A stretch of DNA of 64,000 nucleotides from Bacteroidaceae bacterium (GCA_017619585.1 JAFZSA010000034.1:62001-126000), one strand, 5' to 3'. Numbered from the stretch's first letter, positions 27,747-37,486 are shown. Notes: generated from the letters alone by a model not told the origin. Translations and numbers: made by a program.

Positions 27747-29447
27747 ATGAAAAGACTCAGATTATTTGTTTTTGTGTGTATCGCGGCCCTGACGGCATCA
27801 GCCCAGAAGGCCAACTACAACATCATTCCACTGCCCAAGGAAGTTAAGGCAGACACCACCCAGCAGTTTACCCTGAAGGGAGGTATGGGTATTGCCTATG
27901 ACAGCAGCAATACAGAAGTAACTCGTACGGCAGAGTTCCTGCAGCAGTGGGTCAAGGAGGCTACAGGTATCCAACTGCAACTGACACCCGAAGATAAGGC
28001 AGCCCAAATCAAGCTGGCTATCAGTGCTCCTGCCAAGAAGGGTAAGAAAGCTAAGCAAATCGCTCCTATGACCGAACAGCAGAAGGAGGCTTATACACTT
28101 AGTGTTGATGCCAAAGGTATCTTGCTGAGTGCCTGTGAGCCTGCGGGTCTGTTCCGCGCAGCTCAGACTTTGCGTAAGAGCCTTCCTGTTACAAAGGACT
28201 CAAAGGGTGTGGAGATGCCCTTCGTGCAGATAACCGACCAGCCGCGCTTCTCTTATCGTGGTGTGTTGCTGGATTGCGGTCGTCATTTCTTCAGTGTAGA
28301 GTTCATCAAGCAGTTCTTGGATGCTATGGCTCTGCATGGTTGCAACCAGTTCCACTGGCATCTGACGGAGGATCAGGGCTGGCGTTTCGAGGTGAAGGCT
28401 TATCCCGACTTGGCCAAGAAGGGTAGTGTGCGTGAGAAGACCGTCATCAGTCCCGGAAAGTTCCGTATTTACGATAACATCCCTTATGGTGGTTACTATA
28501 CACAAGACGAATGTCGCGATATTGTACGCTACGCAGCTGAGCGTTACATCAATGTTGTGCCTGAGATAGATATGCCCGGCCATATGCAGAGTGCTCTGCA
28601 CGTATTCCCCAACTTGGGTTGTACAGGTGGTCCGTATCCCGTTGCTCCTCATTGGGGCGTGATGCGCGAGGTGCTTTGTGGCGGTAACCCTGAGACATTA
28701 AAGTTCCTGAAGACCGTCTTTGGCGAGTTGTGCGATGTGTTCCCCTCTCCCTACATCCATATTGGTGGCGACGAATGTCCCAAGGACCGTTGGCAGAAGT
28801 GTCCGAAGTGTCAGGCCAAGATTAAGGAACTGGGCTTGACAACCGAGAATGTTATGGTCGAAGGCGGTGACCAAAGAGGAAATCAGGATGGCAGAAGTGC
28901 CGAGAATAAGCTGCAGACCTACATCAACCACGAGATTGAGCAGTTCCTGGCTTCTCGCGGACGTAGCCTCATTGGTTGGGACGAGATTCTGGCTGGAGGA
29001 CTTACAGAGAACGCTATCGTTATGTCTTGGCGCGGAACCAAAGGTGGTATCGCAGCTGCCAAGCAGAATCATCGTGTTATTATGAGTCCCAATGTGTATG
29101 CCTATCTGGATCATCCTCAGCTGAAGGATTACAGAAAGCAACCCCAAACCACCGATAGCTATCAGGTTTCCTGCAGCAAGATATACTCTTTCGAGCCTCT
29201 AATTCCAGAGGAACTAACGCAAGAGCAGAGCGACTGCATTTTGGGTTATCAGGGCAACCTGTGGACCGAGCATGTGGCTTATCCCGAGCATGCCTTATTC
29301 CAGTTGCTGCCTCGCTTGGGTGCTATGAGCGAGGTGCAGTGGTGTAACCCCGAGCAGAAGGACTTCGAGAACTGGAAAGCACGTCTGCCACAGTTGAAGA
29401 AACTTTATGACAGGATGGGCTTTGTCTATTGCAATGAAGTGGAGTAA
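27747..29447 (+). CDS. GH20 beta-N-acetylhexosaminidase
   Basis: 566 residues. A signal peptide (MKRLRLFVFVCIAALTASAQ) and an N-terminal GH20b domain are followed by the catalytic barrel. It releases terminal beta-GlcNAc/GalNAc from glycans by substrate-assisted catalysis. The catalytic Asp-Glu pair is D342-E343 in 'HIGGDECPKDRW'. Other landmarks are 'DCGRHFFSVEFIKQFLDAMALHGCNQFHWHLTEDQGWR', 'PEIDMPGHMQSAL', 'IGWDEIL' and the C-terminal 'GYQGNLWTEHV'. First gene of a three-gene plus-strand group (24 bp, then 8 bp gaps). Probably periplasmic. Confidence 0.95.
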   Translation: MKRLRLFVFVCIAALTASAQKANYNIIPLPKEVKADTTQQFTLKGGMGIAYDSSNTEVTRTAEFLQQWVKEATGIQLQLTPEDKAAQIKLAISAPAKKGKKAKQIAPMTEQQKEAYTLSVDAKGILLSACEPAGLFRAAQTLRKSLPVTKDSKGVEMPFVQITDQPRFSYRGVLLDCGRHFFSVEFIKQFLDAMALHGCNQFHWHLTEDQGWRFEVKAYPDLAKKGSVREKTVISPGKFRIYDNIPYGGYYTQDECRDIVRYAAERYINVVPEIDMPGHMQSALHVFPNLGCTGGPYPVAPHWGVMREVLCGGNPETLKFLKTVFGELCDVFPSPYIHIGGDECPKDRWQKCPKCQAKIKELGLTTENVMVEGGDQRGNQDGRSAENKLQTYINHEIEQFLASRGRSLIGWDEILAGGLTENAIVMSWRGTKGGIAAAKQNHRVIMSPNVYAYLDHPQLKDYRKQPQTTDSYQVSCSKIYSFEPLIPEELTQEQSDCILGYQGNLWTEHVAYPEHALFQLLPRLGAMSEVQWCNPEQKDFENWKARLPQLKKLYDRMGFVYCNEVE

Positions 29448-29471
29448 ATCTAAAGTTTAAAGTTTAGAGTT

Positions 29472-32400
29472 ATGAAACACACATATATGTTTTTGTGTGC
29501 AGTACTGATGGTGCTGTGCACAACAATGCGTGCTCAGGAGACGGAAAAGGTTTGGAAGGCAGGCGAGGCGTTGATAACCGATGCTTCGCAGATTACTGCC
29601 ACAGCTCCACATAGCAGCCAGTTTCCTGCTTCTAATCTGATCCGCCCTGAGAGCGATGGCGTAGGAACTAATCAGTACATCTACCACACGGCATGGGGCG
29701 GAAATGATATGATTCCTGCTGGTGTTGATCCGTTCTTGCAGTTCCATTTCAACAAGGCCGAACAGCACATCATCTTCTCAATGATTGGCTCGGCATGGTC
29801 CAGTACCTATGATACGCCTACCGAGGTGGTTATTCAAGCGGCTAATCTGCCGGGCGAATGGACAACCATCACAACGCTGAAGAATATGGATAACGACTTC
29901 ACGTCCTATACTCCAGAGCGTTATACTTCGCCTCACATCGATCTGGGTGCAGCATATACCGATGTGAAATTCCTTGTCAAGAAAACCTATGCTAATCGTT
30001 ATCAGTCTGCAGGCGGTTTGTTACTCTCGTTAGGCCGATTCCAGATTTATGAGGCATACCTTGGTGATCCTGATCCTGTTGATCCCAAAGAAAACATCAA
30101 CTTGCTTTTCATCGGTAACAGTATCACGGCAGGAGCTACTTTGAGCAATGCTGCCCAGCAAGCTCCTCCTATCGTATGTCGCCAATTGATAGAACAGGCT
30201 ACAGGTATTACTACCAATGTCTATAATGGTGGTCACTCTGGTATCACTACTTGGGGTTATCTGCCAGGTAGGACCGACTTTACCCGCATCGTCAGCAATG
30301 CCAAGGCATTCAAGAAGCAGAACGGCGGTCTGATATACATATCTATTATGCTGGGAACCAACGATAGTGCTTGCACCACAACGGAGGGTGCTCCTGTCAG
30401 TACGAATACATACGGCAAGAACATCAGAACCATCATAGATTCTCTTATTGCTGCGATTCCCGACTGTAGGATACTCCTGAACTATCCTATCTGGTATAGT
30501 CCCAATACCCATAATGGAGCAATGTACCTGCAGGAAGGTTTGGACCGACTGCGTAGCTACTATCCCATTTTGGATACTATTGTTGAGGAGTACGAACAGG
30601 TCTATGCCGGTAATCGCGGCGTATGGGAGTACTTCGAGGATAATAAGGTTCTTTTCACCAAGGAGGCAGGAAACTCTGGCAACTTCTTCCTTCATCCCAA
30701 TGTAGTTGGTGCACAGCGTCTGGCTGAGATATGGGCCAAGAGCCTCTTGGAGATTATGAAGAAGGATGGCATAGAAGTTAAGAATCCTTTGCCTGAATGG
30801 AATGTTTTTAAACCCAGCAACAACAAGAAGTACACTATGTCTTCTCCTCGTGGACAGTATGGTACCAAGGCAGGTAAGGTGACTAATACCGTAAATACCA
30901 GCTACGCAGGTACCGGGAGTGAGTTTGCTGTTCTAACATACAATGGAAAGACCTATTTGTACAGTATTGCAGAGAAGAAATTCTCCTATCGCGACCCTAA
31001 TCCTTATCGTGATGACTGGAGCCATATTCTGCTCTCCGATACTTATCTTGAACCGCTGAAGATTCACTATGTAGGTTACAATGCTGATTACCCTTATTGT
31101 CTGACTATCGACGGCTATATTGCTAATTCGGCAGCCAGCACCACTTATGGCGTGGTTGTGAATACTTACAATAGTGCAACAGATGGTGGAAATCAGACGG
31201 CTTTTCAAGAGGCGGGCGACTTTGACCCTACAGAAGCCCTCTCCATTTTGAAGTCATATTTGGATAAACAGATTACTGTTACTTACCGCATTCAGGACGA
31301 GGCTGGTAAACTGCTGGAGGAGCTTACAGCCATAGGCCAGGAGGGGGATGTCATTACTGAGGTTCCCGACCGCGTATCGCATAAGGCCTATACTACCTAC
31401 GCTGTCAAAGAGCCTGTGACATTGGTTGCAGGACAAGAGAATGTGGTAACTGTTGTTGCTTCGTGGAAGCTCCCTTTTGATTTGTCGCCCGATCTCAATG
31501 ATGCTCATTGGTATAACCTGGCATTGCGTGAGGGCGCTGATTACGTCAATGCCGCAGAAGGCTACTACTGTAATGTTGCCACTACCAAGGAGGATTTGTT
31601 ATCTAATGAGTATCAGTGGGCTTTTCAGGGCGACCCCTATAATGGTATTGTTGTTTACAATCGTTCAGACATAACAAAGACTCTATCTAAGGTGGGTGAT
31701 TGGGCCATCTTGGCTGATGGAACCTATAAGTGGAACATCATAGAGAGTGACAAGGGCTTTTTGCTTTCTACGGAGGGCTCTTACCCTTATATCAATGAAT
31801 ATGGCGGTGCTGGTGGTGCCTTGGGCTTCTGGGCCAGTATCTCTGATGTCGGCAGTATCTTCAGTGTCAGCGAAGTCGGTGAGCTGAAGGTAGAGAATGT
31901 TCGCCTCTCTACGGGTGCTACTCTTACTATTTTCCGTGCCGACCCTGAGAAGGCCAACGGAAAGGCTGTCATCATAGCCCCTGGTGGCGGATATGCTTAT
32001 ATTGCCAGTAGCTATGAGGGTGCTGACTGGGCGCCTCTCTACAACGACTTAGGCTTCACTGCTGCAGTCCTTAGATACAACCTCCCTAATGGAAATCCCG
32101 AGGTTCCCTTGAACGATGGACGTGCTGCCTTGCAGTATCTGCGTGATAATGCTCAGGACCTTCTCCTCAATCCCCAGAAGATTGGTGTTATGGGGTTCAG
32201 TGCCGGTGGTCATCTGGCAAGTACCATAGCTACTCATCTTACAGGTGATGAACTGCCAGCCTTTCAGGTGCTTTACTATCCTGTTATCAGCATGAATGCA
32301 AGCTATACGCATGCCGGATCCAGGGAAAATCTCTTGGGTACAAATCCCAGTTCTGCACTGGTAGAACTTTATAGCAGCGATAAGCAGGTAACTGCCCAAA

Positions 32401-32759
32401 CGCCTCCTGCATATATCTGCTGGGCAAATGATGATAGTACTGTAAAACCTGCGAATAGTAGCATGTACAGGGCAGCTCTCAGGAAGGCGGGTGTCTCTGT
32501 AACCACAAAGACCTTCTCTACTGGCGGTCATGGTTTTGGCTTCAAACTTAGTTATACCAATCATGATAAGATGGTTGAGGATCTGACAAAATGGCTGAAT
32601 GGCCTTGATGACCTGCTTGACGGTATTCCATCGGTTGAGAATTCTCATGGTTCAATGCTCAATGCACAGTCTGCCATTTACAACATTTCAGGTCAGGCTG
32701 TCAGTAATCCCCGTCATGGCATCTTTGTGATGCAGGACAAAAAGAAACTTGTAAAATAA
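29472..32759 (+). CDS. Secreted double esterase (SGNH + alpha/beta-hydrolase)
   Basis: 1,095 residues. A signal peptide and a discoidin-like N-terminal module (to ~190) precede an SGNH esterase at about 210-430. It shows 'FIGNSITAGATL' (Ser), 'GGHSGITTWG', 'MLGTNDSA' and 'FFLHPNVVG' (His). A linker with ricin-/Ig-like parts follows. From ~810 comes an esterase/lipase-type alpha/beta-hydrolase: 'APGGGYAY' oxyanion loop, 'GFSAGGHLAS' nucleophile, Asp in 'WANDDSTV', His in 'STGGHGFG'. It ends with a 'YNISGQAV...HGIFVMQDKKKLVK' tail. Two different carbohydrate esterase folds on one chain suggest deacetylation of a decorated polysaccharide alongside GH20 and GH95. Confidence 0.85.
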   Translation: MKHTYMFLCAVLMVLCTTMRAQETEKVWKAGEALITDASQITATAPHSSQFPASNLIRPESDGVGTNQYIYHTAWGGNDMIPAGVDPFLQFHFNKAEQHIIFSMIGSAWSSTYDTPTEVVIQAANLPGEWTTITTLKNMDNDFTSYTPERYTSPHIDLGAAYTDVKFLVKKTYANRYQSAGGLLLSLGRFQIYEAYLGDPDPVDPKENINLLFIGNSITAGATLSNAAQQAPPIVCRQLIEQATGITTNVYNGGHSGITTWGYLPGRTDFTRIVSNAKAFKKQNGGLIYISIMLGTNDSACTTTEGAPVSTNTYGKNIRTIIDSLIAAIPDCRILLNYPIWYSPNTHNGAMYLQEGLDRLRSYYPILDTIVEEYEQVYAGNRGVWEYFEDNKVLFTKEAGNSGNFFLHPNVVGAQRLAEIWAKSLLEIMKKDGIEVKNPLPEWNVFKPSNNKKYTMSSPRGQYGTKAGKVTNTVNTSYAGTGSEFAVLTYNGKTYLYSIAEKKFSYRDPNPYRDDWSHILLSDTYLEPLKIHYVGYNADYPYCLTIDGYIANSAASTTYGVVVNTYNSATDGGNQTAFQEAGDFDPTEALSILKSYLDKQITVTYRIQDEAGKLLEELTAIGQEGDVITEVPDRVSHKAYTTYAVKEPVTLVAGQENVVTVVASWKLPFDLSPDLNDAHWYNLALREGADYVNAAEGYYCNVATTKEDLLSNEYQWAFQGDPYNGIVVYNRSDITKTLSKVGDWAILADGTYKWNIIESDKGFLLSTEGSYPYINEYGGAGGALGFWASISDVGSIFSVSEVGELKVENVRLSTGATLTIFRADPEKANGKAVIIAPGGGYAYIASSYEGADWAPLYNDLGFTAAVLRYNLPNGNPEVPLNDGRAALQYLRDNAQDLLLNPQKIGVMGFSAGGHLASTIATHLTGDELPAFQVLYYPVISMNASYTHAGSRENLLGTNPSSALVELYSSDKQVTAQTPPAYICWANDDSTVKPANSSMYRAALRKAGVSVTTKTFSTGGHGFGFKLSYTNHDKMVEDLTKWLNGLDDLLDGIPSVENSHGSMLNAQSAIYNISGQAVSNPRHGIFVMQDKKKLVK

Positions 32760-32767
32760 CTGTATTT

Positions 32768-35236
32768 ATGCGTGCCGAATCAAAATTCTCCTTGTTGGCA
32801 TTGGCTTTTCTGGTTACGCTGGGGGCTGGTGCTCAGACTTTACTTTATAACAAGCCTGCAGAATTCTTCGAGGAGGCGCTGGTTATTGGTAATGGTACTT
32901 TGGGCGGTGTTGTCTATGGCGGGACGGAACATGACAGGGTATCTCTGAATGATATTACACTCTGGACGGGTGAGCCTTGCAACATGAAGGTTTTCTCGCC
33001 CGATGCCCACAAAAGTATCCCTGCCATTCGTGAGGCCTTGCGTCAGGGGGATTATTCCAAGGCCGACCAACTGCAACATGATGTTCAGGGACATTTCTCG
33101 CAGAACTACCAGCCGTTGGGACAGCTTACCATAGATTATCTGGACACAGAAACTCCGGCCACAGGCTATCGCCGATGGTTAGACATAGGCAATGCTACGG
33201 CTCATACAGAATATCAGAGGGGTATGTACAGATATACTACCGAGTATTTTGCTACTCACCCGGACTCTGGTATTGTCATTCGTATTACAACGGACAATCC
33301 CAAGGGTATCTGTGCCCGTGTGGGGCTTTCCTGCCAGTTAAAGAACAAGATTCATACAGAATATGGTAAGGTGCTGGTCAACGAAGGTTATGCGGCCTAT
33401 GCCTCTTTACCCAGTTACTGGGGAGGTGATCATTTCTCTTACGATTCCAATAGGGGTATGCGATTCTGTACCAAGGTGCAGGTGGATGGTTCCTGCGTCA
33501 GGGCAGACAGCGATGCCATTGTTGTTGACGGTTCCAGCGAGGTTGTTGTCCGCCTGGTCAATGCTACCTCTTTCAATGGCTATGATAAGGATCCTGCAAG
33601 GGAGGGGCGTCCTTATCAGCAGTTAGCTGATGCCAGGCTGAAGAAACTCTCTTCCTCTTCCTATGATGTGTTGAAGGAACATCACATTGCCGACTATCAG
33701 AATATCTATAACCGCGTGAAACTTTCGCTGGGGGAGTCTAAACCTGATGTCCGTTCAACAGAGGAAGTGCTCCGCGAGTATATTGATGAGGGTATTTTCA
33801 ATCCTGCCCTTGAGGCGCTCTATTTCCAGTATGGTCGCTACCTGCTTATCTCCTGTTCACGTACTCCTAATGTGCCTGCTAACCTGCAGGGATTGTGGAA
33901 CGAGAGTATTTTGCCTCCCTGGTCGTGCAACTATACTACTAATATCAATCTGGAGGAGAATTATTGGCCTGCCGAGACTGCAGCTCTGCCCGAGATGCAC
34001 CTCTCTCTGCTTACCTTCCTGAAGGAACTTCAAGGCTCTGGCGAGTTGACGGCAAAAGCCTACTACGGAGTGGATAAGGGTTGGTGCCTGGCACACAATA
34101 CCGATATATGGGCAATGACCTGTCCTGTTGGACTTCACAACGGAGATCCTCAGTGGGCTAACTGGAATATGGGTGGTGCTTGGGTCAGCACACATATCTG
34201 GGAGCATTATACTTTCTCGCTCGATAAGGATTTCCTGCGTGAGTACTATCCCGTCCTGAAAGGTGCTGCAGAGTTCTGTCTGGGCTGGCTTGTCAGCACC
34301 AAGGATATGGGTGTGGAGGGTCAGGAGTACCTTATTACTGCACCCTGCACTTCGCCCGAGAATGATTATGTAACGCCACAGGGTTACCATGGGCGTAGTT
34401 TCTACGGTGGTTCTGCTGACCTTTCGATGATTCGCGAATGTCTTACTGATGCCCGTAATGCAGCTCTTGTGTTGGACTTGGATAAAGACTTTGTGGCTCA
34501 GACTGATGAGGCTCTTTCTCGTCTGCAACCATATAAAATAGGTAAGAAAGGCAATCTGCAGGAGTGGTTCTACGATTGGGAAGATGAAGATCCTCACCAC
34601 CGCCATCAGAGTCATCTCTTCGGCATCTATCCAGGGCACAGCCTAAGTGATGGTGTGAATAGTGTGGAGGATATTCATCAGGCCGCCCATAAGTCGTTGG
34701 AGATTCGTGGCGACCGTACCACAGGATGGAGCACGGGTTGGCGCATGAACCTCTATGCTCGTCTGCATGATGCCAAGAATGCCTATCACATCTTCCGTAA
34801 ACTACTTTCATATGTTAGTCCCGATGGTTACCGGGGCTCTGATGCCCGTAGGGGAGGAGGGACATACCCTAATCTGCTGGATGCTCATTCCCCTTTCCAG
34901 ATAGATGGAAACTTTGGTGGATGTGCCGGAGTGATAGAGATGCTGATGCAGAGCAATTATAACATTAATAGCCTCACCCCCGTCCCCTCTCCAAAGGGCG
35001 ATGGGGGGCTACACTCCATCGAGCTGCTTCCTGCCTTGCCTGAGAACTGGAAGAACGGCTCCGTTACCGGTATCCGTGCCCGTGGCGGTGTAGCTGTTAG
35101 CATGGAGTGGAAGGATAGTAAAGTTACCGCCCTTACTCTTACTGCTCAGCAGCCCTGCAAGGTTATGCTCATTGCGAACGGAACGCAACGGGAAGTGAAG
35201 TTGAAGAAGGGAGACAACAAAATTTCCAAATTATAG
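32768..35236 (+). CDS. GH95 alpha-L-fucosidase/galactosidase family enzyme
   Basis: 822 residues with a signal peptide (MRAESKFSLLALAFLVTLGAGAQ). Removes alpha-1,2-fucose (some members alpha-L-galactose) from host or plant glycans. Family landmarks are 'YNKPAEFFEEALVIGNGTLGGVVYGG', 'ISCSRTPNVPANLQGLWNES', 'TNINLEENYWPAE', 'HNTDIWAM' and 'RGDRTTGWSTGWRMNL'. Close to the C-terminus, between 'MLMQSNYNIN' and 'IELLPALPENW', the family's short linker is expanded by 'SLTPVPSPKGDGG', encoded by a C/G palindromic repeat (34975-35013). The frame is intact, so the enzyme is probably still made. Confidence 0.93.
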   Translation: MRAESKFSLLALAFLVTLGAGAQTLLYNKPAEFFEEALVIGNGTLGGVVYGGTEHDRVSLNDITLWTGEPCNMKVFSPDAHKSIPAIREALRQGDYSKADQLQHDVQGHFSQNYQPLGQLTIDYLDTETPATGYRRWLDIGNATAHTEYQRGMYRYTTEYFATHPDSGIVIRITTDNPKGICARVGLSCQLKNKIHTEYGKVLVNEGYAAYASLPSYWGGDHFSYDSNRGMRFCTKVQVDGSCVRADSDAIVVDGSSEVVVRLVNATSFNGYDKDPAREGRPYQQLADARLKKLSSSSYDVLKEHHIADYQNIYNRVKLSLGESKPDVRSTEEVLREYIDEGIFNPALEALYFQYGRYLLISCSRTPNVPANLQGLWNESILPPWSCNYTTNINLEENYWPAETAALPEMHLSLLTFLKELQGSGELTAKAYYGVDKGWCLAHNTDIWAMTCPVGLHNGDPQWANWNMGGAWVSTHIWEHYTFSLDKDFLREYYPVLKGAAEFCLGWLVSTKDMGVEGQEYLITAPCTSPENDYVTPQGYHGRSFYGGSADLSMIRECLTDARNAALVLDLDKDFVAQTDEALSRLQPYKIGKKGNLQEWFYDWEDEDPHHRHQSHLFGIYPGHSLSDGVNSVEDIHQAAHKSLEIRGDRTTGWSTGWRMNLYARLHDAKNAYHIFRKLLSYVSPDGYRGSDARRGGGTYPNLLDAHSPFQIDGNFGGCAGVIEMLMQSNYNINSLTPVPSPKGDGGLHSIELLPALPENWKNGSVTGIRARGGVAVSMEWKDSKVTALTLTAQQPCKVMLIANGTQREVKLKKGDNKISKL
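34975..35013. repeat. C/G palindromic repeat inside the GH95 gene
   Basis: CCCCCGTCCCCTCTCC / GGGCGATGGGGGG around AAA lies in frame in the GH95 coding sequence and encodes LTPVPSPKGDGG. The same peptide style ends rsmI and sufE. Confidence 0.8.
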
Positions 35237-35248
35237 CAGCCCCCTCTT

Positions 35249-35497
35249 GCCCGCTTGGGGATGAATACTTCGCTTCCATAACCTACTACAGGAAGCTTTA
35301 CATAAAAAAAGAAGCCCAACTTCCGAAAGTGAAACTTTCTGCTGTTAGACTTCTCTTTTCTGGTAGCCCGCTTGGGGTTGATATTTTTCGACCCCATAAC
35401 CTTCCACAGGAAGCTTTACATAAAAAAGAAGCCCAACTTCCGAAAGTGAAACTTTCTGCTGTTAGACTTCTTTTTTCTGGTAGCCCGCTTGGGGTTC
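35249..35497 (-). repeat. 117-bp tandem repeat carrying the tRNA-Lys 3' end and its terminator
   Basis: GCCCGCTTGGGG recurs at 35249, 35366 and 35483, exactly 117 bp apart. On the minus strand each unit has the last ~19 nt of tRNA-Lys including CCA (the most distal copy is more diverged), then a hairpin and T-run. The hairpin is AGAAGTCTAAC pairing with GTTGGGCTTCT around GAAAG/CTTTC. Only the copy at 35478-35553 is a complete tRNA. The hairpin is the probable tRNA terminator. Confidence 0.85.
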
Positions 35498-35553
35498 GAA
35501 CCCAAGACCCCAACATTAAAAGTGTTGTGCTCTACCAACTGAGCTAGCGGACC
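35478..35553 (-). tRNA. tRNA-Lys (anticodon TTT)
   Basis: 76 nt with encoded CCA. All arms fold: acceptor GGTCCGC/GCGGGCT (with two G-U pairs), D stem GCTC/GAGC, anticodon stem CAACA/TGTTG with loop CTTTTAA, and T stem TTGGG/CCCAA with TTCGAAC. Reads AAA/AAG codons. Confidence 0.97.
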
Positions 35554-35588
35554 GACCTAAAAACAACGCATTTCTGCTATTGCGGGTG

Positions 35589-35619
35589 CAAAGGTATATA
35601 ATTTAATTTATAATTCAAA
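35589..35619 (-). promoter_or_regulatory. Promoter of tRNA-Lys
   Basis: On the minus strand: -33 TTTG (35616-35619), 19-bp spacer, -7 TACCTTTG (35589-35596), about 35 bp upstream of the tRNA 5' end. The -33 box is supplied by a heptamer repeat (AATTCAA units, 35599-35638). Confidence 0.75.
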
Positions 35620-35634
35620 ATTCATAATTCAAAA

Positions 35635-36762
35635 TTATTTGCTTTCCTCCTCATTTTTGTTCTCTATGGGTGGATTTTCCTGCTCTGGAGTTCCTTCTTT
35701 TAGTACAAATCTTCTGTAATAAGAGAGTAGCAAGGTGGTAAGGGGTAAGGCTATAATGAAGCCGATGATGCCCATAAGGCTGCCCCAGACAGAGAGGCTG
35801 AGTAGAATGACAGCAGGATTCAGCCCCATAACATGTCCCATGATACGGGGCGTAAGGTACATATCCTGAATAAGTTGTACAACCGCAAAGACGGCAAGTG
35901 CACAAAGCAGGATAATCCAGAAGTTCTCGCCTGTCTCGGCCGACTTGAGGATGGCCAGTAGTATGGTGGGGATGAAACCGAAGAGTTGCATGTAGGGAAC
36001 CAGATTGAGGAATCCTATGAAGAGACCCAGACCTATGGCCATGGGGAAGTCTATGATGAGGAATCCTATGCTGAAGAGTATTCCTACTATGAGGGCAATG
36101 AGTGCCTGTCCGCGGAAGTAGGCGTTCATGCCGTTCTGCACATCTTGGACAACCATAGAGGCAAATTGGCGCTTGCTGGCGGGGATGAGGTTCACCCATC
36201 CTTGACAGATATTCTCGTAGTCGATAAGTATAAAGAACATATACAACAGCACCACGAAGATGCCCAAAATACTCATTGCTACGTTCACTGTTCCGGAGAC
36301 AAGGTTCCATGCCTGTATCATCACGGTCTGTACAGTATCCATAAAGGAACTCTGTTGCATCAGGTTGAAGAGGGCATTCTTGTTGCTAAGGTGTTTGACA
36401 ATATTCTGGATGTAGGAGGCCATGTTGGTCTGCGTCATCACGTCGTTGAAATACAGACTAACCAGATTGGAGATGTGTGCTGTTTCCTCCAGAATGGGCG
36501 GTATAATCAAGGCCAGGAGGCCACTCAGTAGGGCAATGACTATCAGTAGGGCCGTTATTATGCTGAGGATGCGGTTACGCACTCTGAGTCGGTACTGAAT
36601 AAAACGTACTAAAGGATATATCATGTAGGCCAAAAGCCATGCTACGAAGAAAGGTAGCAGGACACTGGAAAGTGAGTTCAGTAACCATACGGCACCTGCG
36701 CATAGGCAGATGATGGTAATGCTTCGGATAAAGCGGTCAAAAGTTATCTTTTGTTCAAACAT
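35635..36762 (-). CDS. AI-2E family transporter (PerM-like)
   Basis: 375 residues with about eight membrane helices, starting with the pair 'SITIICLCAGAVWLLNSLSSVLLPFFVAWLLAYMIYPLV'. A cytoplasmic helical insert is present ('LNLVPYMQLFGFIPTILLAIL' and 'YLTPRIMGHVMGLNPAVILLSL' are family hallmarks). Members export AI-2, act as Na+/H+ antiporters or have other roles, so the substrate is open. The C-terminus is hydrophilic and Glu-rich. The stop codon abuts a heptamer array. Confidence 0.9.
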   Translation of the reverse strand: MFEQKITFDRFIRSITIICLCAGAVWLLNSLSSVLLPFFVAWLLAYMIYPLVRFIQYRLRVRNRILSIITALLIVIALLSGLLALIIPPILEETAHISNLVSLYFNDVMTQTNMASYIQNIVKHLSNKNALFNLMQQSSFMDTVQTVMIQAWNLVSGTVNVAMSILGIFVVLLYMFFILIDYENICQGWVNLIPASKRQFASMVVQDVQNGMNAYFRGQALIALIVGILFSIGFLIIDFPMAIGLGLFIGFLNLVPYMQLFGFIPTILLAILKSAETGENFWIILLCALAVFAVVQLIQDMYLTPRIMGHVMGLNPAVILLSLSVWGSLMGIIGFIIALPLTTLLLSYYRRFVLKEGTPEQENPPIENKNEEESK

Positions 36763-36794
36763 GTCTTCAATTCAAAAATTTCGTTATTTCGATT

Positions 36795-36860
36795 GGCGGC
36801 CTTTTCTCGTTATGACGTTATCACGTTATATCGTTATAACGATTTTTATTTAGGGCCGCC
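36795..36860. repeat. Inverted repeat enclosing an 8-bp CGTTAT-type array
   Basis: GGCGGCC (36795) and GGCCGCC (36854) enclose CGTTATGA, CGTTATCA, CGTTATAT and CGTTATAA units, ending in the perfect palindrome ATCGTTATAACGAT (36830-36843). It lies between tdk and the AI-2E gene. T-runs follow on the plus side only. Confidence 0.7.
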
Positions 36861-36870
36861 TTTTTTACTG

Positions 36871-37461
36871 TCAACTCGTCAACTTCTCCCGTAGCGAGTC
36901 ATAGCATTCTCTGCAGAGGGGTTCATACTCCTGCTTTTCGCCTAGCATGACCTGTTTGTCTCCTGCTACAATACGGTGACTTACATAGGCAAGGGCACCA
37001 CAGCGAACACAAATGGCATGCACCTTTGTCACCTCATCGGCAATGGCACAGAGCTGGGGCATGGGGCCAAAGGGTTGTGCCTTGAAGTCCAGATCCAACC
37101 CTGCAACAATAACGCGGATTCCACGTGATGCCAGTTCATTGCACACTTCCACAATATGTTCGTCAAAGAACTGTGCCTCGTCAATTCCCACAACATCCGT
37201 ATCCTGGGCTAAAAGCAGGATGCTGGATGAAGAGTCCACAGGGGTTGACATGATGCTATTGCCCTGATGGCTGACAACTTCCTCCTCGCTATAGCGCACG
37301 TCTATGCTGGGCTTGAATATCTCTACACGCTGATGGGCAAACTGGGCACGTTTCAGACGGCGTATCAACTCCTCTGTCTTACCCGAGAACATAGAGCCGC
37401 AAATGACCTCAACGCGGCCCCGTCTCATCATCTCCCCGTTATGAGAGCCTACATCTTTCAT
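36871..37461 (-). CDS. tdk: Thymidine kinase
   Basis: 196 residues, normal size for type II thymidine kinase. Phosphorylates thymidine for salvage. P-loop '[16 protein letters not shown]', magnesium/Walker B '[11 protein letters not shown]', the lasso region '[24 protein letters not shown]' and zinc cysteines ('CVRCGA', 'CRECYD') are all visible. A start at the second Met ('[12 protein letters not shown]') is also possible. Confidence 0.95.
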   Translation of the reverse strand: MKDVGSHNGEMMRRGRVEVICGSMFSGKTEELIRRLKRAQFAHQRVEIFKPSIDVRYSEEEVVSHQGNSIMSTPVDSSSSILLLAQDTDVVGIDEAQFFDEHIVEVCNELASRGIRVIVAGLDLDFKAQPFGPMPQLCAIADEVTKVHAICVRCGALAYVSHRIVAGDKQVMLGEKQEYEPLCRECYDSLREKLTS

Positions 37462-37486
37462 TTTTTCCTTAAGTTTGTTTTATTGG

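Noticed and set aside
35298..35547. Small open frames on both strands over the tRNA-Lys region
   Set aside because: They consist of the 117-bp tandem repeat and tRNA sequence.
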